Shown here one piece after another: positions 17,377 through 25,698 of a DNA stretch of 33,945 bases (position 1 is the stretch's first letter; each line of letters opens with the position of its first letter). The stretch is from Polyangiaceae bacterium (GTDB lineage: Bacteria; Myxococcota_A; Polyangia; Polyangiales; Polyangiaceae), in assembly GCA_020849655.1 (NCBI GenBank), contig JADLFU010000095.1:1-33945 (forward strand). The letters are read 5' to 3'. The position numbers were made by a program, and so were the translations under genes. Below the pieces are notes generated by a model. The model ran no database searches and was not told the origin of the DNA. It worked only from the letters and a program-made list of their open reading frames with translations.

Positions 17377-18026
17377 GACGGCCTTGGCACCGGCAGCGAC
17401 AGGTGCTCGACCTCGACGCCCTTCGACGTGATGACGACGATGGACGCCTGCGCGTGGCCGCCGGGCGCGTCGCCCACCGAGCCCACGTTGATGATCCGCA
17501 CGCCGCCGACGTGTCGATCGAACGGGACGTGAGCGCCGCCGCAGACGAGCACGTCGCACGGATCGTCGCCGAGCGCCGCCTGCAGCTCGTCGTCGGTCAT
17601 CTCCGGCGCCAGCGTCGTCGCCGGATCGGCCGGGCTGCCGTGCACCAGCAAGAGCTCGTCGCCCGTCACCAGCTCCTGCCGCGCCGCCTCGGGGAGCCGC
17701 GCCAGCCGCGCGCACATCAGCTCGCCGAGCTCGGCCTGCGCGCGCCGGAGCGCGTCGACCCTCGCGCGCTCGTGGTCGCTCGCGGGCGAGAGCGCCCGCG
17801 GATCGACCGAGCCGACGGCGAGATCGGACAGGCCGCGCACGAGCGTCGCCTTCGCGCGGAGGAGCGTCTGCAGCGACGCGAGCGGCGCGGGCCCGGGGAA
17901 GCAGTGCTCACCGGCGACCAGCGTCTGCTCGCACCCGTACCGGTCGCCCGCCGCGAGCGCGACCGCGAGCGCCGCGACGTCGCCGCGCACGTCCGAGATG
18001 CAGAGGAACCTCGACGCGAGGATCAC
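17373..18026 (-). CDS. Calcineurin-like phosphoesterase fold, degenerate active site
   Basis: A 217-residue protein of the YfcE/MJ0936-like phosphodiesterase layout: 'FLCISDVRGD' near the start, 'AGEHCFPGP', 'VRGLSD', 'LLVHGSP', 'VLVCGGAHVPF' and 'INVGSVGDAPGG' in the normal order and spacing. Compared with the family, Asp12, His129 and His166 are kept. The first His is Arg14, the bridging Asp is Glu40, the Asn of G-N-H/C-D is Leu66, and the first His of G-H-T-H is Gly164. Most metal ligands are therefore lost and it may be a non-catalytic sensor or binding protein. It is the first gene of an overlapping operon ending in glnE. The start is GTG 18026. Confidence 0.8.
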   Translation of the reverse strand: MILASRFLCISDVRGDVAALAVALAAGDRYGCEQTLVAGEHCFPGPAPLASLQTLLRAKATLVRGLSDLAVGSVDPRALSPASDHERARVDALRRAQAELGELMCARLARLPEAARQELVTGDELLLVHGSPADPATTLAPEMTDDELQAALGDDPCDVLVCGGAHVPFDRHVGGVRIINVGSVGDAPGGHAQASIVVITSKGVEVEHLSLPVPRPS

Positions 18027-18115
18027 CGCGCGCTTCTGCCCCGGCGCCGCCAGGTGGGCAAGCGCGTCGCGCCGCCCTTGCGCGCGCCCCGTCGGGCCGC
18101 GATGCTCGCCCGCGC

Positions 18116-18895
18116 GTGGCCGAGCCGCTCATCCGTTTCGTCGACGTGCACAAGTCCTTCGGGCCGAAGCGCATCTACACGGGCCTCGATCTGTCGGTGT
18201 ACGAGGGCGAGACGCTCGTCATCCTCGGCGGCTCCGGCGTCGGCAAGAGCGTGATGTTGAAGATGTTGATCGGCCTGCTCCCGGTCGATCGCGGGCGCAT
18301 CCTCTTCCGCGGACAGGACGTGGCGAAGATGCGCGAGGACGAGCTGCGCGTCGTGCGGCGCCAGATCGCGATGATCTTCCAGGCGTCCGCGCTGTTCGAC
18401 AGCATCTCCGTCGGCGCGAACGTCGCGTACGGCCTGCACGAGCACCACTACGCGACGATGTCGCCCGCCGAGATCACGGAGCGCGTCGCGTGGGCGCTCT
18501 CGCTGGTCGGCCTGCCCGGGACAGAGGCGATGCGCCCCGGCGATCTGTCGGGCGGCATGAAGCGCCGGGTGGGGCTCGCCCGCGCGATCGCGCTGCACCC
18601 CGAGGTGCTGCTGTGGGACGAGCCGACGACCGGCCTCGACCCCATCAACACCGCGCGCATCAACCACCTGATGCGGGGGATGCAGCGCGCGCTCAAGGCG
18701 ACCAGCATGGTCGTCACGCACGACATGAAGAGCGCCTTCGACGTCGCCGATCGCATCGCGATGGTGCACCGCGGCCGCATCATCCTCGAGTGCCCGAAGG
18801 ACGAGGTGCGCGCGGTCGCCGATCCGCGCGTGCGGGATTTCATCGACGGCGTCGCGCCGCCCGACGAGACGCTCGACTCCTTGCTCAGCGACTGA
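18116..18895 (+). CDS. MlaF/Ttg2A-like ABC transporter ATPase
   Basis: A 259-residue single ATPase domain: Walker A 'GGSGVGKS' (38-45), Q-loop 'IFQASALFDSISVGANV', signature 'LSGGMKRRVGLARAI', Walker B 'VLLWDEPTTGLDPINTARIN' and switch 'VVTHD'. The Q-loop text 'SALFDSxSVxxNV' and the signature 'LSGGMKRRVGLARAI' are characteristic of the MlaF family, which powers phospholipid transport between inner and outer membranes with an MlaE permease and MlaD. No permease, MCE protein or lipoprotein partner is adjacent, so partners must be encoded elsewhere. The start is GTG 18116, immediately before the conserved first strand. It diverges from the phosphoesterase operon across 89 bp. Confidence 0.88.
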   Translation: MAEPLIRFVDVHKSFGPKRIYTGLDLSVYEGETLVILGGSGVGKSVMLKMLIGLLPVDRGRILFRGQDVAKMREDELRVVRRQIAMIFQASALFDSISVGANVAYGLHEHHYATMSPAEITERVAWALSLVGLPGTEAMRPGDLSGGMKRRVGLARAIALHPEVLLWDEPTTGLDPINTARINHLMRGMQRALKATSMVVTHDMKSAFDVADRIAMVHRGRIILECPKDEVRAVADPRVRDFIDGVAPPDETLDSLLSD

Positions 18896-18952
18896 GCGCG
18901 GCCCGGGGAGACGACCCCCACCCAGGCGCGGCTGGCGCCCCGAGCCGCTGGA

Positions 18953-20494
18953 TCAGGGGTTCACGACGGTCTCGCTGCGGTCGGTGCCCTTCGTCGAGAA
19001 GCGGACCGCGTCGAGGACGGCGCTCGAGTCGAGCAGCTGATCGCTCGAGTCCCAGATGGCGATGCGAAACACGTACACGCCGCCCGGCGTGACCGGGAAC
19101 GTCGTGCTCAGCCAGCCCGACGCGGCGTGCTTCTCGAACCCGCTGCCCGCGAGGTCCGCGTCGCCCTTGCAGTTGTTGTAGCCGGTCGCGGCGCCCGGCT
19201 CGCACGTCGTGAAGAATGATTGGTTGTTCACGCCGATCACGTTCTTCGCCGTGCCGGCCGTCTCGAACGCGACGTCGGGGTACATCGGATCACTGGCGGC
19301 CAGCACCTGCGCCGTCGGCGTGCGCACACCGTTGACCAGGAGCGTGTTCGAGTCCGCGCCGGCGAGCGGCAGCGCCAGCACGGCGAGCACGTCGTTGTAG
19401 GACGAGCACACGTACATGGGGAACTCGCACGAGAAGAACCTCATGGAGAACCCCATCGATTTTGCGTTGGTGGGGACGCGCACCTTCAGGTCGAGCACGG
19501 AGGCGTCCATGGGGCTGCCGGTGCCCGGGCAGGTGCCCTGCTTCGGCCACGTCCCGACGTTGGGGAAGGGCACGCCGCCCGACTTGGAGATCGACCCTCC
19601 GATGTTGCACTCGAAGGGTGTGTAGTCGGGCTGGCCCTTCAGGCGGGCGACGCCCGTGGAGAGCGCGAGGAGCATCTTGCCCTCCTTCGCCGCCGTCGCC
19701 GGGCCGAAATTCGGCAGGATGCCGAAGTCGCGGGTGTCGTAGGGCTTGTCCTGCCCGGCGAGCGCCGCCGAGTTGAGCCTCACGAACTTCGCCTCGAGCA
19801 CGCCCCACTTGCGCTCCTTCTTGTCGGCGGGGGTCGGCTGGATCTTGACGTTGCACAGGCCGATGGCGCGCGCGGCGTCAAAGGCGCTGTCGATGCCCGG
19901 CTTCACTTGCAGGTCGGCGTCGCACGCGGGCGCCACGTCGCCCGCCTTCATCACCTTGCCGTCGCAGTCGTCGTCGAGCTGCTGCGCGTCCGGCAGCGGG
20001 CCCGTGCTGCAGTCGCTCTTCTCGCAGTTGACGACCTCGAGGGCGCCGGGGTTCACCGAGGCGCTGCAGTCGTTGCAGTCTCCCTCCGCCTCCGTCCAGC
20101 CGTCCTGGTCGTCGTCGACGCCGGGAACATCGGCGCACGCCGAGCCGCCGGCCGAGCCGCCCGACCCGCCGCTGTTGGCGAACGGGTCGCCCGCCGCGCC
20201 GCTCGCGCCCGGCGAGCCCGCCTCCGCGCCCGCCGCGCCGCCGCCCGTCTGCGCGCCCGCCGCGCCGCCGCTCGCCTGCGCGCCGCCCGCCCCCGCCCCG
20301 CCCGCGCTCGATGGCGCGCCCGCTCCGCTCGCCGCGCCCGCCTTGCCCGACGCGCCGCTCGCGCCCGCCTTGCCGGCGGTCGCGCCGGTGATGGGATCGA
20401 GGCCGGGATCGTCGGTCGACGACGACGAGCACGCCGCCGCCCACGCCACGGCCGAGCACACCACGATCGCACGAGAGAGGGAGGAGGACCGCAT
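18953..20494 (-). CDS. Lipoprotein with Gly/Ala stalk, MopE-type metal-binding motif and choice-of-anchor-L-like domain
   Basis: A 513-residue protein. The signal peptide ends 'AVAWAAACSSSS'; the Cys is a probable lipidation site, although the lipobox lacks the usual Leu. A Gly/Ala/Ser linker of about 100 residues follows. Then 'DDDQDGWTEAEGDCNDCSAS' plus 'VNPGALE' is a MopE/putative-metal-binding motif that probably binds Ca2+. The remaining 300 residues have 'DAARAIGLCNVK', 'KWGVLEAKFVRL' and 'MRFFSCEFPMYVCSSYNDVLAVL', resembling choice-of-anchor-L domains of myxobacterial surface proteins, and finish with a sandwich-like 'VYVFRIAIWDSSDQLLDSSAVLDAV'. It is likely displayed on the cell surface. 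The function is unknown. It diverges from the exporter operon across about 130 bp. Confidence 0.85.
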   Translation of the reverse strand: MRSSSLSRAIVVCSAVAWAAACSSSSTDDPGLDPITGATAGKAGASGASGKAGAASGAGAPSSAGGAGAGGAQASGGAAGAQTGGGAAGAEAGSPGASGAAGDPFANSGGSGGSAGGSACADVPGVDDDQDGWTEAEGDCNDCSASVNPGALEVVNCEKSDCSTGPLPDAQQLDDDCDGKVMKAGDVAPACDADLQVKPGIDSAFDAARAIGLCNVKIQPTPADKKERKWGVLEAKFVRLNSAALAGQDKPYDTRDFGILPNFGPATAAKEGKMLLALSTGVARLKGQPDYTPFECNIGGSISKSGGVPFPNVGTWPKQGTCPGTGSPMDASVLDLKVRVPTNAKSMGFSMRFFSCEFPMYVCSSYNDVLAVLALPLAGADSNTLLVNGVRTPTAQVLAASDPMYPDVAFETAGTAKNVIGVNNQSFFTTCEPGAATGYNNCKGDADLAGSGFEKHAASGWLSTTFPVTPGGVYVFRIAIWDSSDQLLDSSAVLDAVRFSTKGTDRSETVVNP

Positions 20495-20626
20495 GGCGAC
20501 AGTGAACCACGCGCGTCGCGGGGACAGCAAGGCCGGCCGCGGCGCGGACGAGAGCGGTCGGGTGGGCGAAATTTTCCGCGCCGCTCGCAAATCGCTTGGC
20601 GCCGTCCCGCGTCGTCGGCATGGCGC

Positions 20627-21865
20627 GTGGGCGTGTCGCTGTCGGAGGATCTCGCGTCGCTGAAGATCGATCGCTCGCCGCCGCCGCGCACGGGAGGCGG
20701 GGGCGGCGTGGCGCGCGCGCTCGTGACGCTCGGGGCGCTCGCCGGCCTCGTCGCGGCGGGCGTCGTCGCGTGGCCGCGCGTCGAGGCGCGGCTCTTCAAG
20801 CTCGAGGTCTCGACGACGGAGATCTCCACCGTCTCTCCGCTGCGCGCGTCGGTCGAGCTCACCGCGACGGGCTACGTCGTCGCCGAGCGCGTGGCGAAGG
20901 TCGGCGCCGGGGTCGAGGGGCGGGTCGTGCGGGTCCACGTCCGCGAGGGGCAGCGCGTGCAAGAGGGCGACAAGCTCGTCGAGCTCGACGTCGCCGACGC
21001 GAGGCGCGCCGTCGACACCCTGCGATCGCGCGCGAGGGCGGCGTCCGCCCGCGCGGCCGTCGCGCGCGCGACGCTCGCCGAGCTGTCGGCGCAGCTGGAG
21101 CGCGACTCGGCGCTCGCGGAGAAGGGCGCGATCGCGAGGGCGCCCGTCGAGGATCTCGCGCGCCGCGTGAAGACCGCCGAGGAGTCCGCGCGGGCGAGCG
21201 AGGCCGACGCCCGCGCCGCGAGCGTCGACGCGCGCAACCAGTCGGGGACGCTGCGCCACGGGCTGATCGTCGCGCCGATGGCCGGCACCGTCGTCGGGCG
21301 GCCCGCCGAGGTCGGCGACGTGCTGTCGCCGCTGTCGCCCACGAGCAACGCCGCGGTCGAGCTCGTCGACATGTCGTCGCTCGTCGTCGAGGCCGACGTC
21401 CCCGAGGCCCGCCTGTCGCTGGTCAAGCCCGGCGGGCCGGCCGAGATCGTGCTCGAGGCCTTCCCGGACGCGCGCCACCGCGGCGAGGTCGTCGCGATCA
21501 CGCCGCGGGTCAGCCGGTCGAAGGCGACGGTCGTCGTGAAGGCGCGCCTGCTCGACGCGCCAAAGCTGATGCTGCCCGACATGAGCGTGCGCGTGAGCTT
21601 CTTGCAGCGGCCGCTCAGCGCCGAGGAGCAGAAGGCGCCGCCGAAGATCGTCGTGCCGAGCGCCGCCCTGGCCCAGCGAGGCGGCCGCAAGGTGGTGTTC
21701 ACCGTGGACGGCGGCAAGGTGCGCGAGGTGCCCGTCGAGCTCGGCCCGCCCCTCGGCGACGGCTTCGAGCTGCGCGTCGGCCCGGCGAGCGGCACGCGCC
21801 TCGTGAAATCTCCCCCAGACACCCTGATCGACGGCAAGAGCGTGAGAGAGCGGAGCGACGGATGA
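20627..21865 (+). CDS. Periplasmic adaptor (HlyD/MacA-type membrane fusion protein)
   Basis: About 412 residues: a short cytoplasmic Pro/Gly-rich tail, one membrane helix ('[21 protein letters not shown]'), then the lipoyl half '[20 protein letters not shown]', an alpha-hairpin rich in Ala/Arg/Glu, the second lipoyl half '[20 protein letters not shown]', a beta-barrel domain and a membrane-proximal domain. It would link the inner-membrane ABC transporter of this operon to an outer-membrane channel. GTGs at 20627 and 20633 are both possible starts and I cannot choose firmly. Its stop overlaps the next ATG (ATGA). No TolC-like channel is encoded nearby. Confidence 0.88.
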   Translation: MGVSLSEDLASLKIDRSPPPRTGGGGGVARALVTLGALAGLVAAGVVAWPRVEARLFKLEVSTTEISTVSPLRASVELTATGYVVAERVAKVGAGVEGRVVRVHVREGQRVQEGDKLVELDVADARRAVDTLRSRARAASARAAVARATLAELSAQLERDSALAEKGAIARAPVEDLARRVKTAEESARASEADARAASVDARNQSGTLRHGLIVAPMAGTVVGRPAEVGDVLSPLSPTSNAAVELVDMSSLVVEADVPEARLSLVKPGGPAEIVLEAFPDARHRGEVVAITPRVSRSKATVVVKARLLDAPKLMLPDMSVRVSFLQRPLSAEEQKAPPKIVVPSAALAQRGGRKVVFTVDGGKVREVPVELGPPLGDGFELRVGPASGTRLVKSPPDTLIDGKSVRERSDG

Positions 21866-22533
21866 GCACCCAGATCGAAGTGCGCAAAGTGGTCAAGTCC
21901 TTCGAGCGCGGCGGGCAGACGCTGCGCGTGCTCGACGCCCTGGATCTGCAGATAGAGGAGGGCTCGTTCGACGCGCTGATGGGCCCCTCCGGCTCGGGCA
22001 AGAGCACGCTCCTCAACCTCATCGCGGGGCTCGACAGGCCCACGTCGGGCGAGGTCATCGTGGCGGGGGCGTCGCTCGGGCAGATGTCCGAGGCGGCGCA
22101 GGCGACGTGGCGGTCGCGCACGCTCGGGTTCATCTTCCAGTCGTACAACCTGATCCCGGTGCTCACCGCGCAGGAGAACGTCGAGCTGCCGCTGCTGCTC
22201 ACCAACCTGTCGTCCGCGGAGCGCAAGCGTCGCAGCGAGACGGCGCTGCGGGTGGTCGGCCTCGAGCAGCGGATGGGGCACCTGCCCCGCATGCTCTCGG
22301 GCGGCCAGGAGCAGCGCGTGGCGATCGCGCGCGCCATCGTCAACGATCCCGCTGTCATCGTCGCGGACGAGCCGACGGGCGATCTCGACAGGCAGAGCGC
22401 CGACGACATCCTGACGCTGCTCCAGAAGCTCAACACCGAGCTCGGCAAGACCATCCTGATGGTGACGCACGATCCGATGGCCGCCGAGCGCGCGAAGACC
22501 GTGCACAGGCTCGACAAGGGGCGGCTCGCGTGA
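21862..22533 (+). CDS. MacB/LolD-type ABC transporter ATPase
   Basis: A 223-residue stand-alone nucleotide-binding domain: Walker A 'GPSGSGKS' (41-48), Q-loop '[21 protein letters not shown]', signature '[15 protein letters not shown]', Walker B '[13 protein letters not shown]' and switch 'MVTHDP'. The Q-loop text 'F(I/V)FQxYNLIPxLTAxENVELP' is diagnostic of the MacB/LolD/FtsE branch, which drives mechanotransmission rather than transport through a membrane pore. It overlaps its neighbours by 4 bases at each end (ATGA, GTGA) and should serve the two permeases that follow. Confidence 0.93.
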   Translation: MSTQIEVRKVVKSFERGGQTLRVLDALDLQIEEGSFDALMGPSGSGKSTLLNLIAGLDRPTSGEVIVAGASLGQMSEAAQATWRSRTLGFIFQSYNLIPVLTAQENVELPLLLTNLSSAERKRRSETALRVVGLEQRMGHLPRMLSGGQEQRVAIARAIVNDPAVIVADEPTGDLDRQSADDILTLLQKLNTELGKTILMVTHDPMAAERAKTVHRLDKGRLA

Positions 22534-23693
22534 CGCTGCTCGGCCTCTCCGCGCGGAACGCGCTCCGCAACCGGCTGCGCACGGGGCTCACGGTGCTGGC
22601 CGTCGCCGTCGCGCTGGTCGCGTTCGTGATGCTGCGCACCGTCGTCTGGGCGTACACCATCGCGGGCGACGTCGCCGCCAACGACCGCGTCGTCTCCCGT
22701 CACAAAGTGACGTTCGTGATGTTGTTGCCGAAGAAGTACGCGGCCCAGGTGGCGGCGCAGCCGGGCGTCTCCCAGGTGACCTGGGCCAACTGGTTCGGCG
22801 GCAAGGATCCGAAGCACGACAAGGAGTTCTTCGCCGCGCTCGCCGTCGACCCCGCGACGTACCTCGACGTCTACGACGAGATGAAGGTGACGCCCGAGGA
22901 GAAGGCCGCGTGGCAGGCCGACCGCCGGGGCTGCGTCGTCGGCGACGTCCTCGCGAAGAAGCTCGGCTGGAAGAAGGGCGACCGCATCGTGCTCGAGAGC
23001 CAGTTCATCCAGGGCCAGTTCGAGATGCACGTCTCGGCCATCTACACGGCGACGCGAAAATCCGTCGATCGCAACACACTGATCTTTCACTGGGAGTACA
23101 TGAACGAGGCGGCCGGCCCGGTGCGCGACCAGATCGGGTGGATCACCTCGCGCGTGAAGGACCCCGCCCGCACCGCGGACATCGGCCGCGCGATCGACAA
23201 GGCCTTCGACGACAACGACGTGCAGACGCTGTCGCAGAGCGAGCGCGCGTTCAACCAGTCGTTCGTGGGGATGTTCTCCGCCATCCTGCGCGCGATCGAT
23301 CTCGTCAGCGTGGTGCTCCTCGGCATCATGATGCTGGTGCTCGGCAACACCATCGCGATGGGCGTGCGCGAGCGAACCCAGGAGTACGGCGCGCTCCGGG
23401 CGCTCGGGTTCTTGCCGAAGCACCTCGTCCTGTTCGTGCTGGGCGAGGCGGTGACGATCGGCGTCGCGGGCGGCGTGCTCGGGCTCGCGCTGTCGTACCC
23501 GATCGTCGAGCGCGGGATGGGGAGGTTCCTCGAGGAGAACATGGGCGGGTTCTTCCCCTACTTCCGCATCAGCGGCGGCGTGGCGGCGACGGCCATCGCG
23601 CTGTCGGTGCTGCTCGGCGTGCTCGCGGCGGTCGTGCCGGCGTGGCAGACGACGCGCATCAAGGTGGTCGACGCGCTGCGGAGGATCGCGTGA
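22530..23693 (+). CDS. MacB/FtsX-like ABC permease 1
   Basis: A 387-residue protein with the four-helix MacB/FtsX layout. One helix at the N-terminus ('[21 protein letters not shown]') precedes a periplasmic domain of about 220 residues (MacB_PCD-like, with '[13 protein letters not shown]'). Three helices then make up the FtsX domain, with '[20 protein letters not shown]', the coupling region that contacts the ATPase. Its GTG start overlaps the ATPase stop and its stop overlaps the next GTG. It probably pairs as a heterodimer with the second permease. The substrate could be a lipoprotein, lipid, peptide or drug. Confidence 0.9.
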   Translation: MTLLGLSARNALRNRLRTGLTVLAVAVALVAFVMLRTVVWAYTIAGDVAANDRVVSRHKVTFVMLLPKKYAAQVAAQPGVSQVTWANWFGGKDPKHDKEFFAALAVDPATYLDVYDEMKVTPEEKAAWQADRRGCVVGDVLAKKLGWKKGDRIVLESQFIQGQFEMHVSAIYTATRKSVDRNTLIFHWEYMNEAAGPVRDQIGWITSRVKDPARTADIGRAIDKAFDDNDVQTLSQSERAFNQSFVGMFSAILRAIDLVSVVLLGIMMLVLGNTIAMGVRERTQEYGALRALGFLPKHLVLFVLGEAVTIGVAGGVLGLALSYPIVERGMGRFLEENMGGFFPYFRISGGVAATAIALSVLLGVLAAVVPAWQTTRIKVVDALRRIA

Positions 23694-24853
23694 TCCCCGT
23701 CCGGTACAACCTGCGCAGCCTGGTCGTGCGCAAGGCGACGACGGCGGCGACGTCGCTCGGCATCGCGCTCGTCGTGTTCGTGCTCGCCGCGAGCATGATG
23801 CTGGTCTCCGGCATCGACAGGACGCTCGGCGCGGCGGGGCGCGCAGACAACGCCATCGTGTTGCGCCGGGGCAGCGACGCGGAGCTGAACAGCATCATCG
23901 ACGTGCAGAAGGTGGGCCTCGTCGCGGCGGCGCCGGGCGTCGCCACGGCGGGCGGCGGGCCAGCGGTCGCGGGCGAGATCGTGGTCGTCGCGACGATGAA
24001 CAAGGTCGGCGGCGAGGGCTTCACCAACGTGCTGATCCGCGGCGTGACCGAGCGCTCGGCGAGCCTGCGCGGCGCGCTCACGGTCGTGGAGGGCCGCGCG
24101 CCGTCGCCCGGCGCCGACGAGGTGATGATCGGCAAGCAGATCCGCGGGCGCTTCCCCGGGGTCGACCTCGGCCAGTCGTTCGAGCTGAAGAAGAACCGAG
24201 CGGTGAAGGTCGTCGGCGTCTTCACGGACGGCGGCTCGTCGCACGAGTCCGAGGTGTGGGGCGACGTCGAGCTCATCCGCTCGTCGTTCGGGCGCGCGGG
24301 GGTGGTCTCCGGCGTGCGCGTGCGCCTGACGAGCCCGGCCGCGTTCGACGCGTTCAAGCAGAGCGTCGAGGGCGACAAGAACCTCGGCTTCGAGGCGCTG
24401 CGCGAGACGGCGTTCCTCGAGAAGCAGTCGGAGGGGCTGCGCGCGTTCGTCACGGCGCTCGGGGCGTCGATCGCCTTCTTCTTCTCGGTGGGCGCGATGA
24501 TCGGCGCGATGATCACGATGTACGCGTCGATCGCGAACCGCCGGCGCGAGATCGGCACGCTGCGCGCGCTCGGGTTCCCGAGGTGGCAGATCCTGCTGTC
24601 CTTCCTGATCGAGTCGATCACGCTCGCGCTCGCCGGCGGCGCTCTCGGGGCGGGCGCCGCGACGGCGCTCAAGCTCGTGTCGTTCTCGATGATGAACTTC
24701 TCGACGTGGTCCGAGATGGTGTTCACGTTCCAGCCGACGCCCGGGATCCTCGGCGGCGCGATGGCGTTCGCCGGGGTGATGGGCCTCGTCGGGGGGTTCT
24801 TCCCCGCGCTCGCCGCCGCGCGAACGTCGCCCGTCGTCGCGATGAAGGGCTGA
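23690..24853 (+). CDS. MacB/FtsX-like ABC permease 2
   Basis: Also 387 residues, exactly the length of permease 1, with the same order: N-terminal helix ('SLGIALVVFVLAASMMLVSG'), periplasmic domain of about 220 residues ('GADEVMIGKQIRGRFPGVDL'), then the FtsX domain with 'MYASIANRRREIGTLRALGF'. The C-terminal end 'ALAAARTSPVVAMKG' resembles the 'A-x-x-P-V-x-A-L-R' ending of MacB permeases. The start is GTG 23690, overlapping by 4 bases. It looks like an ancient duplicate of permease 1 that has diverged, which suits a LolC/LolE-like heterodimer. Confidence 0.9.
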   Translation: MIPVRYNLRSLVVRKATTAATSLGIALVVFVLAASMMLVSGIDRTLGAAGRADNAIVLRRGSDAELNSIIDVQKVGLVAAAPGVATAGGGPAVAGEIVVVATMNKVGGEGFTNVLIRGVTERSASLRGALTVVEGRAPSPGADEVMIGKQIRGRFPGVDLGQSFELKKNRAVKVVGVFTDGGSSHESEVWGDVELIRSSFGRAGVVSGVRVRLTSPAAFDAFKQSVEGDKNLGFEALRETAFLEKQSEGLRAFVTALGASIAFFFSVGAMIGAMITMYASIANRRREIGTLRALGFPRWQILLSFLIESITLALAGGALGAGAATALKLVSFSMMNFSTWSEMVFTFQPTPGILGGAMAFAGVMGLVGGFFPALAAARTSPVVAMKG

Positions 24854-24870
24854 CGCGCGACGGGCTCCGG

Positions 24871-24876
24871 TATCCT
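24871..24876 (+). promoter_or_regulatory. Candidate -10 box TATCCT for a leaderless start
   Basis: TATCCT ends 7 bp before the GTG at 24884, which would place the transcription start at the start codon. It gives the barrel gene its own promoter in addition to read-through from the exporter operon. Confidence 0.4.
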
Positions 24877-24883
24877 GGCGGAC

Positions 24884-25660
24884 GTGCTCCGCCTCCGCTC
24901 GCTCGCCGCCGCGCTCTCGCTCGTCGCCTCCGCGTCCGCGCAGCAGGCGCCGCCGCCGCCCTCGCAGCCCGTCCAGCCCCCGCCTGTGGCGCCGCCTGCC
25001 GCGCCGCCCCCGTCGCCTGCCGGCGCGCCGCCCTCTCCCCCGGCGAGAGAGCCCGCGCCGAGGCCCGGACCTCGGCCGGTGGAGATGTTTGTTTTGTTCG
25101 GTCCTGGCAGCGCGTTCTGTGACAACAAAAAACCCGACAGCGACTGCCCGGTCGAGGGCGGCGGCGCGTCGATGGGGCTCGGGGGAGGCTGGCGCTTTCA
25201 CCGGCGCTTCTCGGTGAACCTCGAGCTGTCGGCGTGGTCGTTCAAGGTGCGCGACGCGTGGCGCGGCCGGCTCACCGACCAGGCCACCGACGTGAAATTC
25301 GGCTCGTCGTACCTCGCGCTCCTCGGCCGCTGGTACTTCTTCGCGGGCGACACCGCGGACGCGTACCTCGGCTTCGGCGTGGGCGCGGGCTCCGTGAAGG
25401 CGACCGCCGAGAACGCGGGCGGCAAGTACGAGTTCGAGGCGAAGGGCGTCGTGTACCCGGCGTCCCTCGGCGTCGAGTGGCGCGTCGCCCCCTGGTTTCG
25501 CCTGGGGCCGCAGGGGCTCATCTACCTGCACAAGACGACGAGCGTGTGCGAGACCGTCAACGGCGGCACCGAGCAGTGTCACAAGGAGAGCGGCGGGGAC
25601 AGGAACGCCCTGCCGTGGCGCATCGCCGCGGTCGGCACGTTCCTCCTCGGGGGGCCCTGA
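24884..25660 (+). CDS. Outer-membrane beta-barrel protein with Pro-rich N-terminal linker
   Basis: A 258-residue protein. A signal peptide ending 'VASASA' before Gln-Gln precedes a Pro/Ala-rich stretch to about residue 66. The remaining 190 residues alternate hydrophobic and polar residues as transmembrane beta strands: 'GGGWRFHRRFSVNLELSAWS', 'SSYLALLGRWYFFA', 'AYLGFGVGAGSV', 'SLGVEWRVAPWFRLGPQGLI'. This resembles OmpA/OmpW-like eight-stranded barrels. Two Cys pairs may form extracellular loop disulfides. It sits 30 bases after the exporter operon, but it is not a TolC-like channel, so a direct role in export is doubtful. Confidence 0.8.
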   Translation: MLRLRSLAAALSLVASASAQQAPPPPSQPVQPPPVAPPAAPPPSPAGAPPSPPAREPAPRPGPRPVEMFVLFGPGSAFCDNKKPDSDCPVEGGGASMGLGGGWRFHRRFSVNLELSAWSFKVRDAWRGRLTDQATDVKFGSSYLALLGRWYFFAGDTADAYLGFGVGAGSVKATAENAGGKYEFEAKGVVYPASLGVEWRVAPWFRLGPQGLIYLHKTTSVCETVNGGTEQCHKESGGDRNALPWRIAAVGTFLLGGP

Positions 25661-25672
25661 GCGCCACCCCGG

Positions 25673-25685
25673 GGGCCGACGGCCC
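25673..25685. terminator. Small GC hairpin between convergent genes
   Basis: GGGCC-GAC-GGCCC forms a perfect 5-bp stem in the 38 bases between the barrel gene (ends 25660) and the minus-strand lipoprotein gene (ends 25699). There is no U-tract, so this is weak evidence. Confidence 0.25.
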
Positions 25686-25698
25686 GACGCGGATCGCG

